Part shown: one piece after another, positions 1-8,509 of the stretch
Layout: each line of letters opens with the position of its first letter
Position numbering within the stretch: the first letter of the stretch is position 1
DNA from: Streptomyces sp. NK15101
GTDB lineage: Bacteria > Actinomycetota > Actinomycetes > Streptomycetales > Streptomycetaceae
Direction: 5' to 3'
Assembly: GCF_020400725.1 (NCBI RefSeq)
Contig: NZ_JAINVG010000088.1
Location: forward strand, 1-32,142
DNA length: 32,142 bases
Program-made: the position numbers and the translations under genes
The notes under the pieces: generated by a model
The model's database searches: none
What the model saw: only the letters and a program-made list of their open reading frames with translations
Told to the model about the DNA's origin: nothing

Positions 1-1
1 G

Positions 2-814
2 GCCGGGTCGGTCGCGGCGATCCTGGTGTCACTGACGCAGGGCCTCACGTGGGGCGACGCGGCGCTCATTCCGCTGGTCATCGGCATCGCCGGTGGCGTC
101 GCATGGGTGCGTGTCGAGCGCAGGTCGTCCGCGGCGGTGTTCGACGTCGCCCTGCTGAAGACGCCCTTCGTCACCGCCGCGTGCCTGTGCATCGCGTTGT
201 TCGCGGCGGTGAACTCGGCCTTCCTGCTGCTGCTCAGCACGTACACCCAGATCATCCCCGAGGCCCTGCGCCCGGAGGACGCGTACGGACTCGGCCTCAG
301 CGCGCTGCAGACGGGTTGGCTCATGGTGCCCTTCGCGGTGACGTTCCTGATCGGGGGCGCGGCGGTCGACCGCCCTGTCTCCAAGGGGCACGGTGCGCCG
401 GTCCTCGTGCTCGGAGCGCTCATCAGCGCAGCGGGACTCGCCTGGCTCGCCCTCGCCCACGACCGGCAGTGGCACTACCTCGTGGGAGCGGCCGTCATGG
501 GTCTGGGGTGCAGCATCGGCTATGCGGCCGGCTTCACCGTGGTGCAGACGGCGGCTCCCGAGGAGAAGGCCGGAATGGCCGCCGGAATCGCCGGCACGTT
601 CATGGCGGCCGGTTTCGCGATCGGCACGGCGCTGGTCAGCGCCGACCTCGGCGCGTCACTGGTTCCTGTTCCCGGAACGCAGCTCGAGGTCGCCGCGAAG
701 AGCCTGTACGGCACCGGCTACTGGCTCTCGGGTGTTCTCGCCCTGCTCGTCGTGGTGACCGTGCTGGTCTCACGCGCCCGGGCCGGCCGACGCGTCGGAG
801 GTGCCGCTTCCTGA
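2..814 (+). CDS. MFS drug-efflux transporter (DHA2-like), C-terminal part
   Basis: The reading frame is open from the left edge of the window, so the start lies outside and only about the last 270 residues are seen. The protein has alternating hydrophobic helices and short charged loops: about six membrane segments, including those around residues LIPLVIGIAGGVAWV, VTAACLCIALFAAVNSAFLLLL, LVLGALISAAGLAWLALA and WLSGVLALLVVVTVLV. The linkers GLSALQTGWLMVPFAV and FTVVQTAAPEEKAGMAAGI are typical of the C-terminal half of 14-TM DHA2 (EmrB/QacA) proton antiporters. By family it would export drugs or metabolites across the cell membrane; the substrate cannot be told. It is followed by 130 bases and then another membrane-protein gene on the same strand. 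The transporter family is fairly certain, the DHA2 assignment less so. Confidence 0.85.
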   Translation, partial: AGSVAAILVSLTQGLTWGDAALIPLVIGIAGGVAWVRVERRSSAAVFDVALLKTPFVTAACLCIALFAAVNSAFLLLLSTYTQIIPEALRPEDAYGLGLSALQTGWLMVPFAVTFLIGGAAVDRPVSKGHGAPVLVLGALISAAGLAWLALAHDRQWHYLVGAAVMGLGCSIGYAAGFTVVQTAAPEEKAGMAAGIAGTFMAAGFAIGTALVSADLGASLVPVPGTQLEVAAKSLYGTGYWLSGVLALLVVVTVLVSRARAGRRVGGAAS

Positions 815-944
815 ACCGACCGTATGCCGACCGACCGACCGCGTGCCGCGCCGGGCCGACCGGGCCCCGCAGGCGAGAACTCACGACTCCACCTCACGCC
901 CTCCAGCTCAGAAGCGAAGGCGTGCCCCGAAAGGAACTGACGAC

Positions 945-1640
945 ATGAAAGAACTGGCCTTCCTGCTGGCCGATCTCTGGATGATCTTTGCCGGCTTCTA
1001 CTTCGGGCAGAAGCTCATCCGGCACTACGGCAACTACCTGCTCGGCCTGGAGTGGATGGTCGTTGCCACCTCAGGCTCGAACTTCCTCCTCTGGTCGCTC
1101 CTCGGCGGCGACGAGAGCAGCCCCCTGTACAACGTCGCGTACTTCTTCGACGCCTTCTCGCGATCGGTCGGCATCACCCTCATCCTCGTCATGGGCCTGA
1201 TGCGCGTGACGCGCCGGTACAAGCCGACCGTGGCGGTCGACGTCGGCGCGTTCGCCCTGGCCGTCGTCGCCGGCCTCTACCTCCAGCAGTTCCGCGACCA
1301 CGAACTCCACGTCGGTCCCGCCACGTTCTACGTCGTGGTCAACGTGCTCACGACGTTTTTCCTGGCCTCCTTCTGCCGGCGGCTCTGGGGAATCGGGTCC
1401 AAGGGCCTGGCCGTCGGCGCCGGCCTGGCCACCGCCGTCGCCTCCGTGATCGCGATCACCTACGACTTCTTCCCGCTTCCGGGCGACGACGAGCACCGCA
1501 CGCTCTTCTACACCGCCGCGCTGGCCACCTGGGGGTTCCAGCTGTTCGTCTACTTCGTCGCGTACCGCGCGCTGCACGAGCACAACGTGGCGACGGGTGT
1601 GGAGCCGGCTTCGAACGAACAGCGCGTCGTCCGGTCCTGA
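945..1640 (+). CDS. Seven-TM integral membrane protein of unknown function
   Basis: The ATG at 945 is preceded at 8 bases by AAGGAA (931-936), which decides the start; the frame is open further upstream but that part does not look coding. The 231-residue product has about seven hydrophobic segments (near residues 4-21, 30-52, 65-90, 97-112, 122-140, 148-168 and 190-210) and a short polar C-tail. Aromatic and charged residues are scattered inside the segments (for example WMIFAGFYFGQKLIRHYG and YFFDAFSRSVG). I do not recognise the family. It lies 44 bases before the FAD oxidoreductase, each gene having its own good ribosome site, so the two are probably co-transcribed. A role in transport or membrane electron transfer linked to that enzyme is possible but is only inferred from position. 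Confidence 0.75.
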   Translation: MKELAFLLADLWMIFAGFYFGQKLIRHYGNYLLGLEWMVVATSGSNFLLWSLLGGDESSPLYNVAYFFDAFSRSVGITLILVMGLMRVTRRYKPTVAVDVGAFALAVVAGLYLQQFRDHELHVGPATFYVVVNVLTTFFLASFCRRLWGIGSKGLAVGAGLATAVASVIAITYDFFPLPGDDEHRTLFYTAALATWGFQLFVYFVAYRALHEHNVATGVEPASNEQRVVRS

Positions 1641-1684
1641 GCATCGCGTCGAAGAGCAGAGAACCCGTCACGAGGAGCAGTGAG

Positions 1685-3031
1685 ATGAAGACCGACAACG
1701 TGGAGTACACCGGTTTCAGCGGGTGGGTCGATCCGCCCGCGGACGCCCTCCCGGCCCTGACGGAAGAGATCACCTGTCAGGTCGCGGTCGTCGGCGGAGG
1801 CCTGGGCGGCATGTCGACGGCGCTGCGACTGGCCGAGCGGGGCCAGGACGTGGTGCTGCTGGAGGCCGAGTTCTGCGGCCACGGGTCCAGCTCCCGGAAC
1901 GCCGGCCAGCTGGCGGGTGCTCCAGGTGGCGACCTCCAGCTGCTGGATCTGCTCTTCCGCAAGAAGATGCCCGGCATGGTGCGGCTCGCGGAGCACGCCG
2001 CGCACTTCGTGGAGGACCTCATCAGGAAGTACGACATCGACTGCGACTACGAGCCGACGGGCAACGTCTTCGCGGCCGTGTCGCGTGGCCAGATGGGCCG
2101 GGTGCGCCGTGTGGCCAAGATCCTCCGGCGTGCCGGAGGCCACGTGGAGCTGGGCACGAGCGAGGAGCTCGGAATCCCCCGCGGATTCCTCGGCGGGATG
2201 CGCGAGGTGATCGGCGGAATGATGAACCCCGGGAAGTTCACCCTCGGTGTGCGCCGGGCGCTGCTCTCCTCGTCCGCGCAGGTCTTCGAGCGGACGAAGG
2301 TCACCGACGTCACGCGCGACGGCGGCCAGGTCGTCCTCACCACCCCTCGTGGGAAGGTCCGGGCGAACCGGGTGGTGCTGGCGACCAACGCCTTCGCCGG
2401 CGAGTGGGACATCACTCCCCGACGCCTCTCCGTGCCCATCTGGGTCATCGAGGTCGAGACCGAGCCGATCGACCCCGCCCGTCTCGCGGCGATGGGGTGG
2501 ACCAGCCGATCGGGGCTCGTGACCCAGCACGCCATCATGGAGAACTACCGGCTGACGTCGCGCGGCACCATCGTGTTCGGCGTCCGGCGGCTCGAGCGGG
2601 GCACGACCTACCCACTGCCGCGGAAGAAGCCGGACCCGGCGCTGGTCGAGGAACTCGCAGGCGCCTTCGCGACGCGGTTCCCGGCGCTGGCCGACGTCGC
2701 CGTGGAACGGGCCTGGGGAGGATGGATCGCGATCACCTCGTCCTGGCTCCCGCTCGCCGGGCAGATCGACGACAACGTCTTCTACTCCGTCGCGTGCAAC
2801 GGCCACGGGCTGGCCCAGGCGCCGTACGTCGGGTCCCTCATCGCCGATCTGATCGTCGACGGCGAGCGGCACGAGGACCTGGAGGCACTGTGGGCGAAGA
2901 AGCCGAAGTTCCCCCGTCCGATGATGATGGGACCGCTGGGACTGCGCACCATCTGGGCCGTCGACCGCTTCAACGACCTGGTCAACGGAAGCCGGCGCAA
3001 CGCCCGGCGAGGCGCGGTGCCCGTGGCCTGA
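1685..3031 (+). CDS. FAD-dependent amine/D-amino-acid oxidoreductase (DadA/PuuB-like)
   Basis: The start ATG has GAGGAG (1672-1677) 7 bases upstream. The 448-residue protein carries a dinucleotide-binding Rossmann motif, VAVVGGGLGGMSTALRLAE, at about residues 33-51, followed by the acidic strand end VVLLEAE. The flavin-binding signature GSSSRNAGQL is shared by DAO-family enzymes such as gamma-glutamylputrescine oxidase, sarcosine oxidase and glycine oxidase. The second FAD segment is VVLATNAFAGEW, and the C-terminal part has WGGWIAITSSWLPLAG and VACNGHGLAQAPYVG, matching the usual GxxG..G closure over the flavin. By family it oxidises a primary or secondary amine to an imine, passing electrons to oxygen or a quinone. 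There is no signal peptide, so it is cytoplasmic. The symporter gene downstream may import its substrate; the substrate itself is not readable. Confidence 0.88.
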   Translation: MKTDNVEYTGFSGWVDPPADALPALTEEITCQVAVVGGGLGGMSTALRLAERGQDVVLLEAEFCGHGSSSRNAGQLAGAPGGDLQLLDLLFRKKMPGMVRLAEHAAHFVEDLIRKYDIDCDYEPTGNVFAAVSRGQMGRVRRVAKILRRAGGHVELGTSEELGIPRGFLGGMREVIGGMMNPGKFTLGVRRALLSSSAQVFERTKVTDVTRDGGQVVLTTPRGKVRANRVVLATNAFAGEWDITPRRLSVPIWVIEVETEPIDPARLAAMGWTSRSGLVTQHAIMENYRLTSRGTIVFGVRRLERGTTYPLPRKKPDPALVEELAGAFATRFPALADVAVERAWGGWIAITSSWLPLAGQIDDNVFYSVACNGHGLAQAPYVGSLIADLIVDGERHEDLEALWAKKPKFPRPMMMGPLGLRTIWAVDRFNDLVNGSRRNARRGAVPVA

Positions 3032-3281
3032 CCGGCCGGACGGCAGAGAGGGACACGCTGTGGCCGCAGGGCCGTCGGCGTGTCCGTGCCCCGGACCCAC
3101 GCCGATCCGACGGCTCATGACACTCCGGACGCCCCGACGCCGCCCGGCCCCGACGTACCGAGGGCCCCGAACCGGGAACAGCTCGTCTCCGACCACGGGG
3201 GAACGCCGGGTCGCGTTCCGTGACGCCGGACCGCCGCGACCACTTCCTGAACGCCCCCGCCCTCACTCCCGAGAGAGTTCC

Positions 3282-3632
3282 GTGCACTCCTACTTCGCTC
3301 CGAAGCCGACCGGTGGGCCGGCGACGGATGTCCGTCCGCAACGCTCCGTGATGTTCCGCCGGGCCGTGCACCGTGCCCAGCGGACGTTCCTCGCCGTCAA
3401 CGCGGTGCCCTTCGCCGTCGGTGTCGTACTGTCCTGCACCGCCGGGCTCGCCGCGGCTCCCGTCCACGGCCGGCTCACCCTGGGCCTGGTCTGGGGCGTC
3501 CTGCAGCTCGGCGTCTTCGCCGGCAGCGTCTGGTGGTACGAGAACCAGGTGACACGCGTGTGCGACCCCCTCGAACAGTCCCTCGTGTCCGAGGCCCCGG
3601 GTGCCTCGCCGGCCGACGAATCCCGGCGGTGA
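3282..3632 (+). CDS. DUF485 family small membrane protein
   Basis: This 116-residue protein has two membrane helices (FLAVNAVPFAVGVVLSCTAG and GLVWGVLQLGVFAGSVWWY) flanked by basic and polar ends, the size and layout of DUF485 (YjcH-like) proteins. In many bacteria these genes directly precede ActP/MctC-type symporters, and that is the arrangement here: the stop codon lies 4 bases before the symporter start. The GTG at 3282 is preceded by GAGAGA (3271-3276). An ATG at 3351 is an alternative but lacks a ribosome site and would remove the basic N-tail. Function of the family is unclear; it probably assists or tunes the symporter in the membrane. Confidence 0.75.
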   Translation: MHSYFAPKPTGGPATDVRPQRSVMFRRAVHRAQRTFLAVNAVPFAVGVVLSCTAGLAAAPVHGRLTLGLVWGVLQLGVFAGSVWWYENQVTRVCDPLEQSLVSEAPGASPADESRR

Positions 3633-3636
3633 CGCG

Positions 3637-5208
3637 GTGGTCCTGAACCTTCTGGGATCTGGCGTGCACGACCCGATCGGGCCGGCGGCGAGAGGCCCGG
3701 TGCTGGTCGCCTTCTTCGTCTTCATCGGTCTGGCTCTGCTGTGGATCTTCACGCTGGCCACCCACGACGACCACCCGGAAAGGCTGTACATCGCCGACCG
3801 GTCCCTCTCGCCGGTCTTCAACGGCTTCGCGATGGCCGGCGAACAGATCTCCGTCCTCACGCTGTTCGCGACGACCGGGGGCATCGCGCTGTTCGGCTAC
3901 GACGGGTACGCCACCGCCGTCGACAGCGTCATCGCGCTCGGACTGCTGCTGCTCCTCGCCCAGAAGATCCGCGACAGCGGCCGCTACACCCTCGGCGACC
4001 TCTTCTCCCTGCGGGCGTCCGGAGCGGCGCCGCGGATCGCCGCCGCCGTGGTGACGCTCGCCATCACGCTTCCCATGCTGGTGCTCCAGCTGCGGGCCGG
4101 CGGCATCGTCGCGGCCATGCTGATCGGCTTGCCGAGCGATGCGGCGCAGGTGCTGTGCACGGTCCTGATGGGCGGCCTCGTCGTCTGCTTCGCCGTCGTG
4201 GCGGACCTCAAGGGCACCAGTCGCGTGCACGTGGTCAAGGTCGTCGTCACCCTGGCGACGCTCACGCTGCTCACGGTGCTGTCCCTGAGGAGATTCTCGT
4301 GGGACGCCGGAAGCCTCCTCTCGGCCGCCGTGGACAGGAGCGTGGCACCGGAGGGCTATCTGAGCCCGGGGCTGTGGGCCCACATCCCGGGCCTCGCACC
4401 GCTCAACACGATCGGCGACCACATCGTCCAGATCCTCGGAGCGGTCGCCCTGCCCCACCTGATCCTGCGCGTCGCCGCGTCCCGCACCGGGCGCTCGGCA
4501 CGGCGGTCCATGAGCATCGCCGTGGGACTGACCAGCGCCTACTTCCTCCTCCTGATCACGGTGGGCTTCGCCGCCGCGGCCGTGGTCGGCGGCGAGGGCA
4601 TCGCCGCCGTCGACGCCAACGGGCAGGCGTCCCCGATCCTGCTCTCCTCGGGCGTCCTGGGGAACGGCTCCGCGTCGCGCGTCGCGCTGATCACCACCGT
4701 GGCCTGCGTCGCCTTCCTCGTCGTCCTCACGACCGTGACGAGCGTGATGTTCGCACCCGCCGTCTCCCTGGCCCACGACGTCTTCGCGCGCGCCGGCGGC
4801 TCTCGCGCCGCCGGCCGAGAGGTGCCGGCGGCGCGCGGGGCCGTCGTCGCCCTCGGCCTCCTGGGCCTGACGCTGTCCGCGGCGGCTCACCGGTATTCGG
4901 TCGAGTTCCTGGCCATCTTCTCGATGAGCGTCGCGGCGTCATGCGTGGCCCCGGTCCTCGTCTACTCCTTCTTCTGGAAGGGGTTCGACCGCAGGGGACT
5001 GCTGTGGTGCGTCTACGGCGGGCTGCTGCTGTGCGCCGTCCTGACGCTGTTCTCTCCCACCGTGTCCGGATCCCACTACGCCCTGGTGCCGGGGGCGGAC
5101 TTCCACTGGTATCCGTTCCGCACCCCGGGCCTGGTCTCCGTACCGGCGGCGTTCCTCCTCGGGTGGCTCGGCAGCAGGCAGCGGAGTTCTCGGCCGGGCG
5201 GCGAGTGA
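3637..5208 (+). CDS. Sodium:solute symporter (SSS family, ActP/MctC-like)
   Basis: The 523-residue protein has about 13 membrane segments and the SSS-family landmarks: FNGFAMAGEQISVLTLFATT (helix 1, sodium-site region), GYDGYATAVDSVIALGLLLL, then QKIRDSGRYTLGDLFSLR, the conserved arginine-rich loop that follows helix 3 in acetate and monocarboxylate permeases. Later come HIVQILGAVALPHLILR and MSVAASCVAPVLVYSFFWK. It would import a monocarboxylate or other organic anion or amine with Na+ or H+. The GTG at 3637 is 4 bases after the DUF485 stop, suggesting coupled translation; a GTG at 3601 in the same frame, overlapping the DUF485 gene, is the other possible start. It is the last gene of the + strand cluster and is followed by 363 bases without a recognised gene. 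Confidence 0.87.
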   Translation: MVLNLLGSGVHDPIGPAARGPVLVAFFVFIGLALLWIFTLATHDDHPERLYIADRSLSPVFNGFAMAGEQISVLTLFATTGGIALFGYDGYATAVDSVIALGLLLLLAQKIRDSGRYTLGDLFSLRASGAAPRIAAAVVTLAITLPMLVLQLRAGGIVAAMLIGLPSDAAQVLCTVLMGGLVVCFAVVADLKGTSRVHVVKVVVTLATLTLLTVLSLRRFSWDAGSLLSAAVDRSVAPEGYLSPGLWAHIPGLAPLNTIGDHIVQILGAVALPHLILRVAASRTGRSARRSMSIAVGLTSAYFLLLITVGFAAAAVVGGEGIAAVDANGQASPILLSSGVLGNGSASRVALITTVACVAFLVVLTTVTSVMFAPAVSLAHDVFARAGGSRAAGREVPAARGAVVALGLLGLTLSAAAHRYSVEFLAIFSMSVAASCVAPVLVYSFFWKGFDRRGLLWCVYGGLLLCAVLTLFSPTVSGSHYALVPGADFHWYPFRTPGLVSVPAAFLLGWLGSRQRSSRPGGE

Positions 5209-5571
5209 ACCCGGCGGCGGGTCCCGTCACCACGACTCCGCCGCTCGGCCGGCACCTCGTGCCGCGCCTGTCCGTCGATGTGCTCCTCCGCCGCTCGCGG
5301 TGCCCGGTCGGGCCGCTCGCCCGGATCGCCCTGAGCCGTACGCATCCGGACGCGGGCCGGCGCCGGCAGGGCGTACGGCGTGGACCAGTCGGGCTCGGTC
5401 CGCGACGCCTCCAGGGCGGCACCGGCCTGGCCGACGGCGCACTCGTCGCCCAACAGCCCGACGGCGGATCGGCGTTGCAGCGCTGGACCGTCGGATGACA
5501 CGTCGGTCCGGACGGTCATGACAAGGACGGGCCCGGACGGTGTCCGGGCCCACCTTCGTCACACCCTCGGG
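5209..5571. other. Intergenic region between convergent genes
   Basis: This region lies between the ends of the symporter gene and the aldolase gene. Several open frames cross it on both strands, but none has a ribosome site, a recognisable motif or a start that fits. Apart from the hairpin at 5529-5551 I see no feature in it. Confidence 0.6.
5529..5551 (-). terminator. Hairpin terminator of the sugar-phosphate operon
   Basis: GGGCCCGGAC (5529-5538) and GTCCGGGCCC (5542-5551) form a perfect 10-bp stem with a 3-base loop, 20 bases past the aldolase stop codon. On the minus strand a weakly T-containing stretch follows (CGTCCTTGTC), as is usual for actinomycete terminators that lack a long U run. 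It could also stop read-through from the convergent symporter gene. Confidence 0.8.
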
Positions 5572-6408
5572 TCAGCGGCCGGCGAGGAGGCGCAGCAGCC
5601 GTGCCACCTCGGCGGCCACCGCCCCACGCGCCGGACCCAGGTACCTGCGCGGGTCGGCGACCGCCGGGGCGGCTTGGAGCCGTTCCCTGACCGTGCGGGT
5701 GAAGAGCCGGTTGAGGTGGGTGGAGACGTTCACCTTCGTCATGCCGGCGGCGACGGCCTTCTCGAGGTCCGCCTCGTCGACGCCGGAGGAGCCGTGCAGG
5801 ACGAGAGGGACGTCCAGGGAATCCCTCAGACGGGCGATGAGGTCGAGGTCGAGCACGGCGTCCCGGACGGTCATGGCGTGTGAGCTGCCCACGGCGACGG
5901 CGAGCGCGTCCACCGCCGTCGCCGCGGCGAACCCGCGGGCCTCCTCCGGGTCCGTACGGACGTGGGGGGCGTGGGCGCCGTCCTTGCCGCCGACCTCGCC
6001 GAGCTCCGCCTCGACCCAGACGTCGGCCCGGTGGCAGTGGTCGGTGATCATGCGGGTGGCGGCGACGTTCGCCTTGTACGGCAGTTTCGAGGCGTCGAAC
6101 ATCACCGAGGTGAAGCCGAGGTCGACGGCTTCCTGGACGAGCTCGGCGGACTCGGCGTGGTCCAGGTGGACCGCCACCGGGACGGTGGCGGCACGGGCGA
6201 TCTCGAGCGTGGCGAGGGCGATGGGGGCGAGGGCGCCGTGGTAGCGGGCCGTGTTCTCGCTGATCTGCAGGATGACCGGCAGGCCGGCCTGCTCGGCCCC
6301 GGTGACGATCGCCTCGGCGTGTTCGATCTGGACGACGTTGAACGCGCCGACACCGGTGTTCGCGGCGCGCGCGGGCCCGACGATGTCGTCGGTGGGGGTC
6401 AGGGGCAT
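5572..6408 (-). CDS. Class II (zinc) ketose-bisphosphate aldolase, GatY/KbaY-like
   Basis: The 278-residue protein follows the class II aldolase pattern: GVGAFNVVQIEHAEAI near the N-terminus, the zinc-ligand strand VAVHLDHAES at about residues 78-87, VEAELGEVGGKDGAH in the middle, GSSHAMTVRDAVLDLDLI, then VPLVLHGSSGV, the glycine-rich zinc and phosphate site, and KVNVSTHLNR. It would cleave tagatose-1,6- or fructose-1,6-bisphosphate into dihydroxyacetone phosphate and glyceraldehyde 3-phosphate. GGAGAA stands 5 bases before the ATG. It is the last gene of a four-gene operon with an SIS isomerase, a PfkB kinase and a ROK kinase, which favours tagatose bisphosphate (galactosamine or galactitol type route) over general glycolysis. 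The reaction class is firm, the exact sugar is inferred. Confidence 0.9.
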   Translation of the reverse strand: MPLTPTDDIVGPARAANTGVGAFNVVQIEHAEAIVTGAEQAGLPVILQISENTARYHGALAPIALATLEIARAATVPVAVHLDHAESAELVQEAVDLGFTSVMFDASKLPYKANVAATRMITDHCHRADVWVEAELGEVGGKDGAHAPHVRTDPEEARGFAAATAVDALAVAVGSSHAMTVRDAVLDLDLIARLRDSLDVPLVLHGSSGVDEADLEKAVAAGMTKVNVSTHLNRLFTRTVRERLQAAPAVADPRRYLGPARGAVAAEVARLLRLLAGR

Positions 6409-6507
6409 GGGAGTTCTCCATGGAGCGGTGCCGGAGGCGGAGGGGCGTCGGGTGAGGTGGACGGCGGTGGCCGCCTCACCCGCTGAACGGAGGCGGTGAC
6501 GGCGGGT

Positions 6508-7458
6508 TCAGGCTTCGGGGCCCTCGAGGATCACCGAGCGGGTCAGGTTGCGAGGACGGTCCGGGTCGCAACCGCGGGCCTCGGCGAGGTGGACGGCGAG
6601 GCGCTGGGCGCGGACGAGGTCGGCCAGTGGGTCGAGAGCGCCGGGCCCGTCGCCGGACCCGGCGCAGTACAGACCGCCGACGCGGGCGATGTCGTCGGCG
6701 AGGCCCCGCGGTGCGGCGCCGAAGAGCCAGGCGACCCGGCCGGGGCCGGTGATGCTGATCGGACCGTGGCGGTACTCCATGGCCGGGTACGCCTCGGTCC
6801 AGGCCCCGGCGGCCTCGCGCATCTTGAGCCCGGCTTCGAGGGCGAGACCGTAGGTCCAGCCGCTGCCGAGGAAGGTGAACTGCTCGGCGCCGCGGACGGC
6901 CGGGTCGATGGGCTCCGCGAGGGCGCGCTCGGAGTCCAGGACCGCCCGGGCCAGGGGACGCACACCTGCCGGGAGGGCGTTCTCGGCTTCGAGGTGGGCC
7001 CGCAGGAGGGCGAGGGCCGTGGTGGCGAACCTGGTCTGGACGACGGACTGTTCGTCCGCGAAGTCGAGGACCGCGACGGCGTCGGCGGCCGTCATGACGG
7101 GGGTCGTCGGGTCGGCGGTGACGGCTCCGGTGGCGACGGTGCCCTTGACCCGGGTCAGCAGGTCGAGGACCTCGGTGGTGGTGCCGGAGCGGGTGATCGC
7201 CAGGACGCGGTCGTAGCTCCGGCCGTACGGGAACTCGGAGGCGGCGAAGGCGTCGGTCTCGCCGTGCCCGCCCGCTTCCCGCAGCTCCGCGTACGCGAGG
7301 GCCATGAACCAGGAGGTGCCGCAGCCGACGACCGCGACGCGCTCGCCCCGGCGCGGCAGGGCGTCGGAGAAGGAGGCGACCGACTCGGCCGCACGGCGCC
7401 AGGTGTCCGGCTGGGAGCCGATCTCGACGGAAGTACGGGAGGTCTCGGAGGTGGTCAT
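6508..7458 (-). CDS. SIS-domain sugar-phosphate isomerase/deaminase (AgaS/GlmS-like)
   Basis: Two sugar-isomerase domains can be seen in 316 residues. The first has VAVVGCGTSWFMALAYAEL and AITRSGTTTEVLDLL, the SxSGxT-type phosphate-binding loop. The second has FTFLGSGWTYGLALEAGLKM and EAYPAMEYRHGPISI, which matches the E-x-HGP catalytic region of glucosamine-6-phosphate synthase and AgaS. There is no glutamine-amidotransferase domain, so it is expected to isomerise or deaminate an amino-sugar phosphate rather than make one. The ATG at 7458 has AAGGAA 4 bases upstream; an in-frame start further out would add a basic, unconserved leader. It lies between the PfkB kinase and aldolase genes of the operon and would supply the keto-sugar phosphate that the PfkB kinase uses. 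Confidence 0.87.
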   Translation of the reverse strand: MTTSETSRTSVEIGSQPDTWRRAAESVASFSDALPRRGERVAVVGCGTSWFMALAYAELREAGGHGETDAFAASEFPYGRSYDRVLAITRSGTTTEVLDLLTRVKGTVATGAVTADPTTPVMTAADAVAVLDFADEQSVVQTRFATTALALLRAHLEAENALPAGVRPLARAVLDSERALAEPIDPAVRGAEQFTFLGSGWTYGLALEAGLKMREAAGAWTEAYPAMEYRHGPISITGPGRVAWLFGAAPRGLADDIARVGGLYCAGSGDGPGALDPLADLVRAQRLAVHLAEARGCDPDRPRNLTRSVILEGPEA

Positions 7459-7552
7459 GCGATTCCTTGGGAGTCGTAGGGGCGGGACGTCCATGCTCGG
7501 AGGTCCGGCAGGAGTGGCAACAGGGGGACGGGAAAAGGAGATTGACCCGGCG

Positions 7553-8509
7553 TCAAGAAGGTCGGACGGTTGTGTCCTGGCGGTGGCGCGGCGGCGCGAG
7601 TTCGTCCACGCGGACCTCGTGCCGGAACCGGGAGTAGACCGAGGCGTCGACCTCGCCCGCGGCCGCACACGGCACGGCCGCGGCCGAGAGGGCCACCGCC
7701 TCGCGCAGGATGTCCGGCCAGGCCGCGCGGGCGGCGAGACCGGACGCGATGGCGGCGACGCAGGCGTCCCCAGCGCCCGTCGGATTGCCCGAGAGCGGTT
7801 CGGGAGGAGCGGCCCGCCACGCCCCGGTCGGGGTGACGGCCCGCAGACCGTCCGGGCCGGCCGATGCCACGACCGTCCGCGCGCCGCGGCGGCGCAGCTC
7901 CGCGGCGGCCGCCGTCGGATCGTCGCACCCGGTCACCTCCGCGAGTTCGGCCGCGTTCGGCTTGATCACATCCGGCCCCGCCTCCAGAGCGGCGGTCAGG
8001 GCGGCGCCCGAGGTGTCGAGGACGGTCAGCGCCCCCTCCTCGGCCGCGGCCCGGATCAGGACCGCATAGGCGTCCAGGGGCAGCCCCGGGGGAGTGCTTC
8101 CGCTCAGGACGACGACGCTCGCACCCCGGACCGCGGCGGCGTAGTGCGCGACGAAGGCCGCCCATTCGGCCGCGGTCACCTCCGGGCCCGGCCCGTTGAA
8201 GACGGTGGCGTCCCCGTCGTCGCGTGAGACGACGGTGACCGTGCGCCGGGAATCGCCCGCCACGGCGACGAAGGAGGTGCGGATCCCGGCGGACCGCAGG
8301 CCGTCGTGGATCATGTGGCCCGTCGGCCCCCCTGCCAGGCCGGTGACGACCGGCGAGTGCCCGAGGAAGGCGAGCACCCGGGCGACGTTGATCCCCTTCC
8401 CTCCGGCCCGCTCGTGTGCCACGAGGACCCGGTGGGACGTGCGGGGCCGCAGATCGGCGACCTCCCAGGTGACGTCGAGGGCGGCGTTGAGCGTGACAGT
8501 GACGATCAT
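7553..8509 (-). CDS. PfkB-family 1-phosphofructokinase / tagatose-6-phosphate kinase
   Basis: The 318-residue protein begins MIVTVTLNAALDVTW, the start typical of LacC/FruK-type kinases. It carries the first PfkB signature region AGGKGINVARVLAFLGH at about residues 36-52 and the second signature NPTGAGDACVAAIASGL near residue 250, whose GAGD holds the catalytic aspartate. DVIKPNAAELAEVTG is the usual nucleotide-side segment. It would phosphorylate fructose-1-P or tagatose-6-P to the bisphosphate that the downstream aldolase splits. The ATG overlaps the ROK kinase stop codon as ATGA, so the two are translationally coupled. Sequence alone does not separate the two substrates; the SIS partner makes tagatose-6-P more likely. 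Confidence 0.9.
   Translation of the reverse strand: MIVTVTLNAALDVTWEVADLRPRTSHRVLVAHERAGGKGINVARVLAFLGHSPVVTGLAGGPTGHMIHDGLRSAGIRTSFVAVAGDSRRTVTVVSRDDGDATVFNGPGPEVTAAEWAAFVAHYAAAVRGASVVVLSGSTPPGLPLDAYAVLIRAAAEEGALTVLDTSGAALTAALEAGPDVIKPNAAELAEVTGCDDPTAAAAELRRRGARTVVASAGPDGLRAVTPTGAWRAAPPEPLSGNPTGAGDACVAAIASGLAARAAWPDILREAVALSAAAVPCAAAGEVDASVYSRFRHEVRVDELAPPRHRQDTTVRPS

Noticed and set aside
5076..5562. Overlapping minus-strand frames across the end of the symporter gene and the intergenic region
   Set aside because: Rich in Arg, Ala, Gly and Pro with no motif, no ribosome site and overlap with a solid gene; typical shadow of GC-rich DNA.
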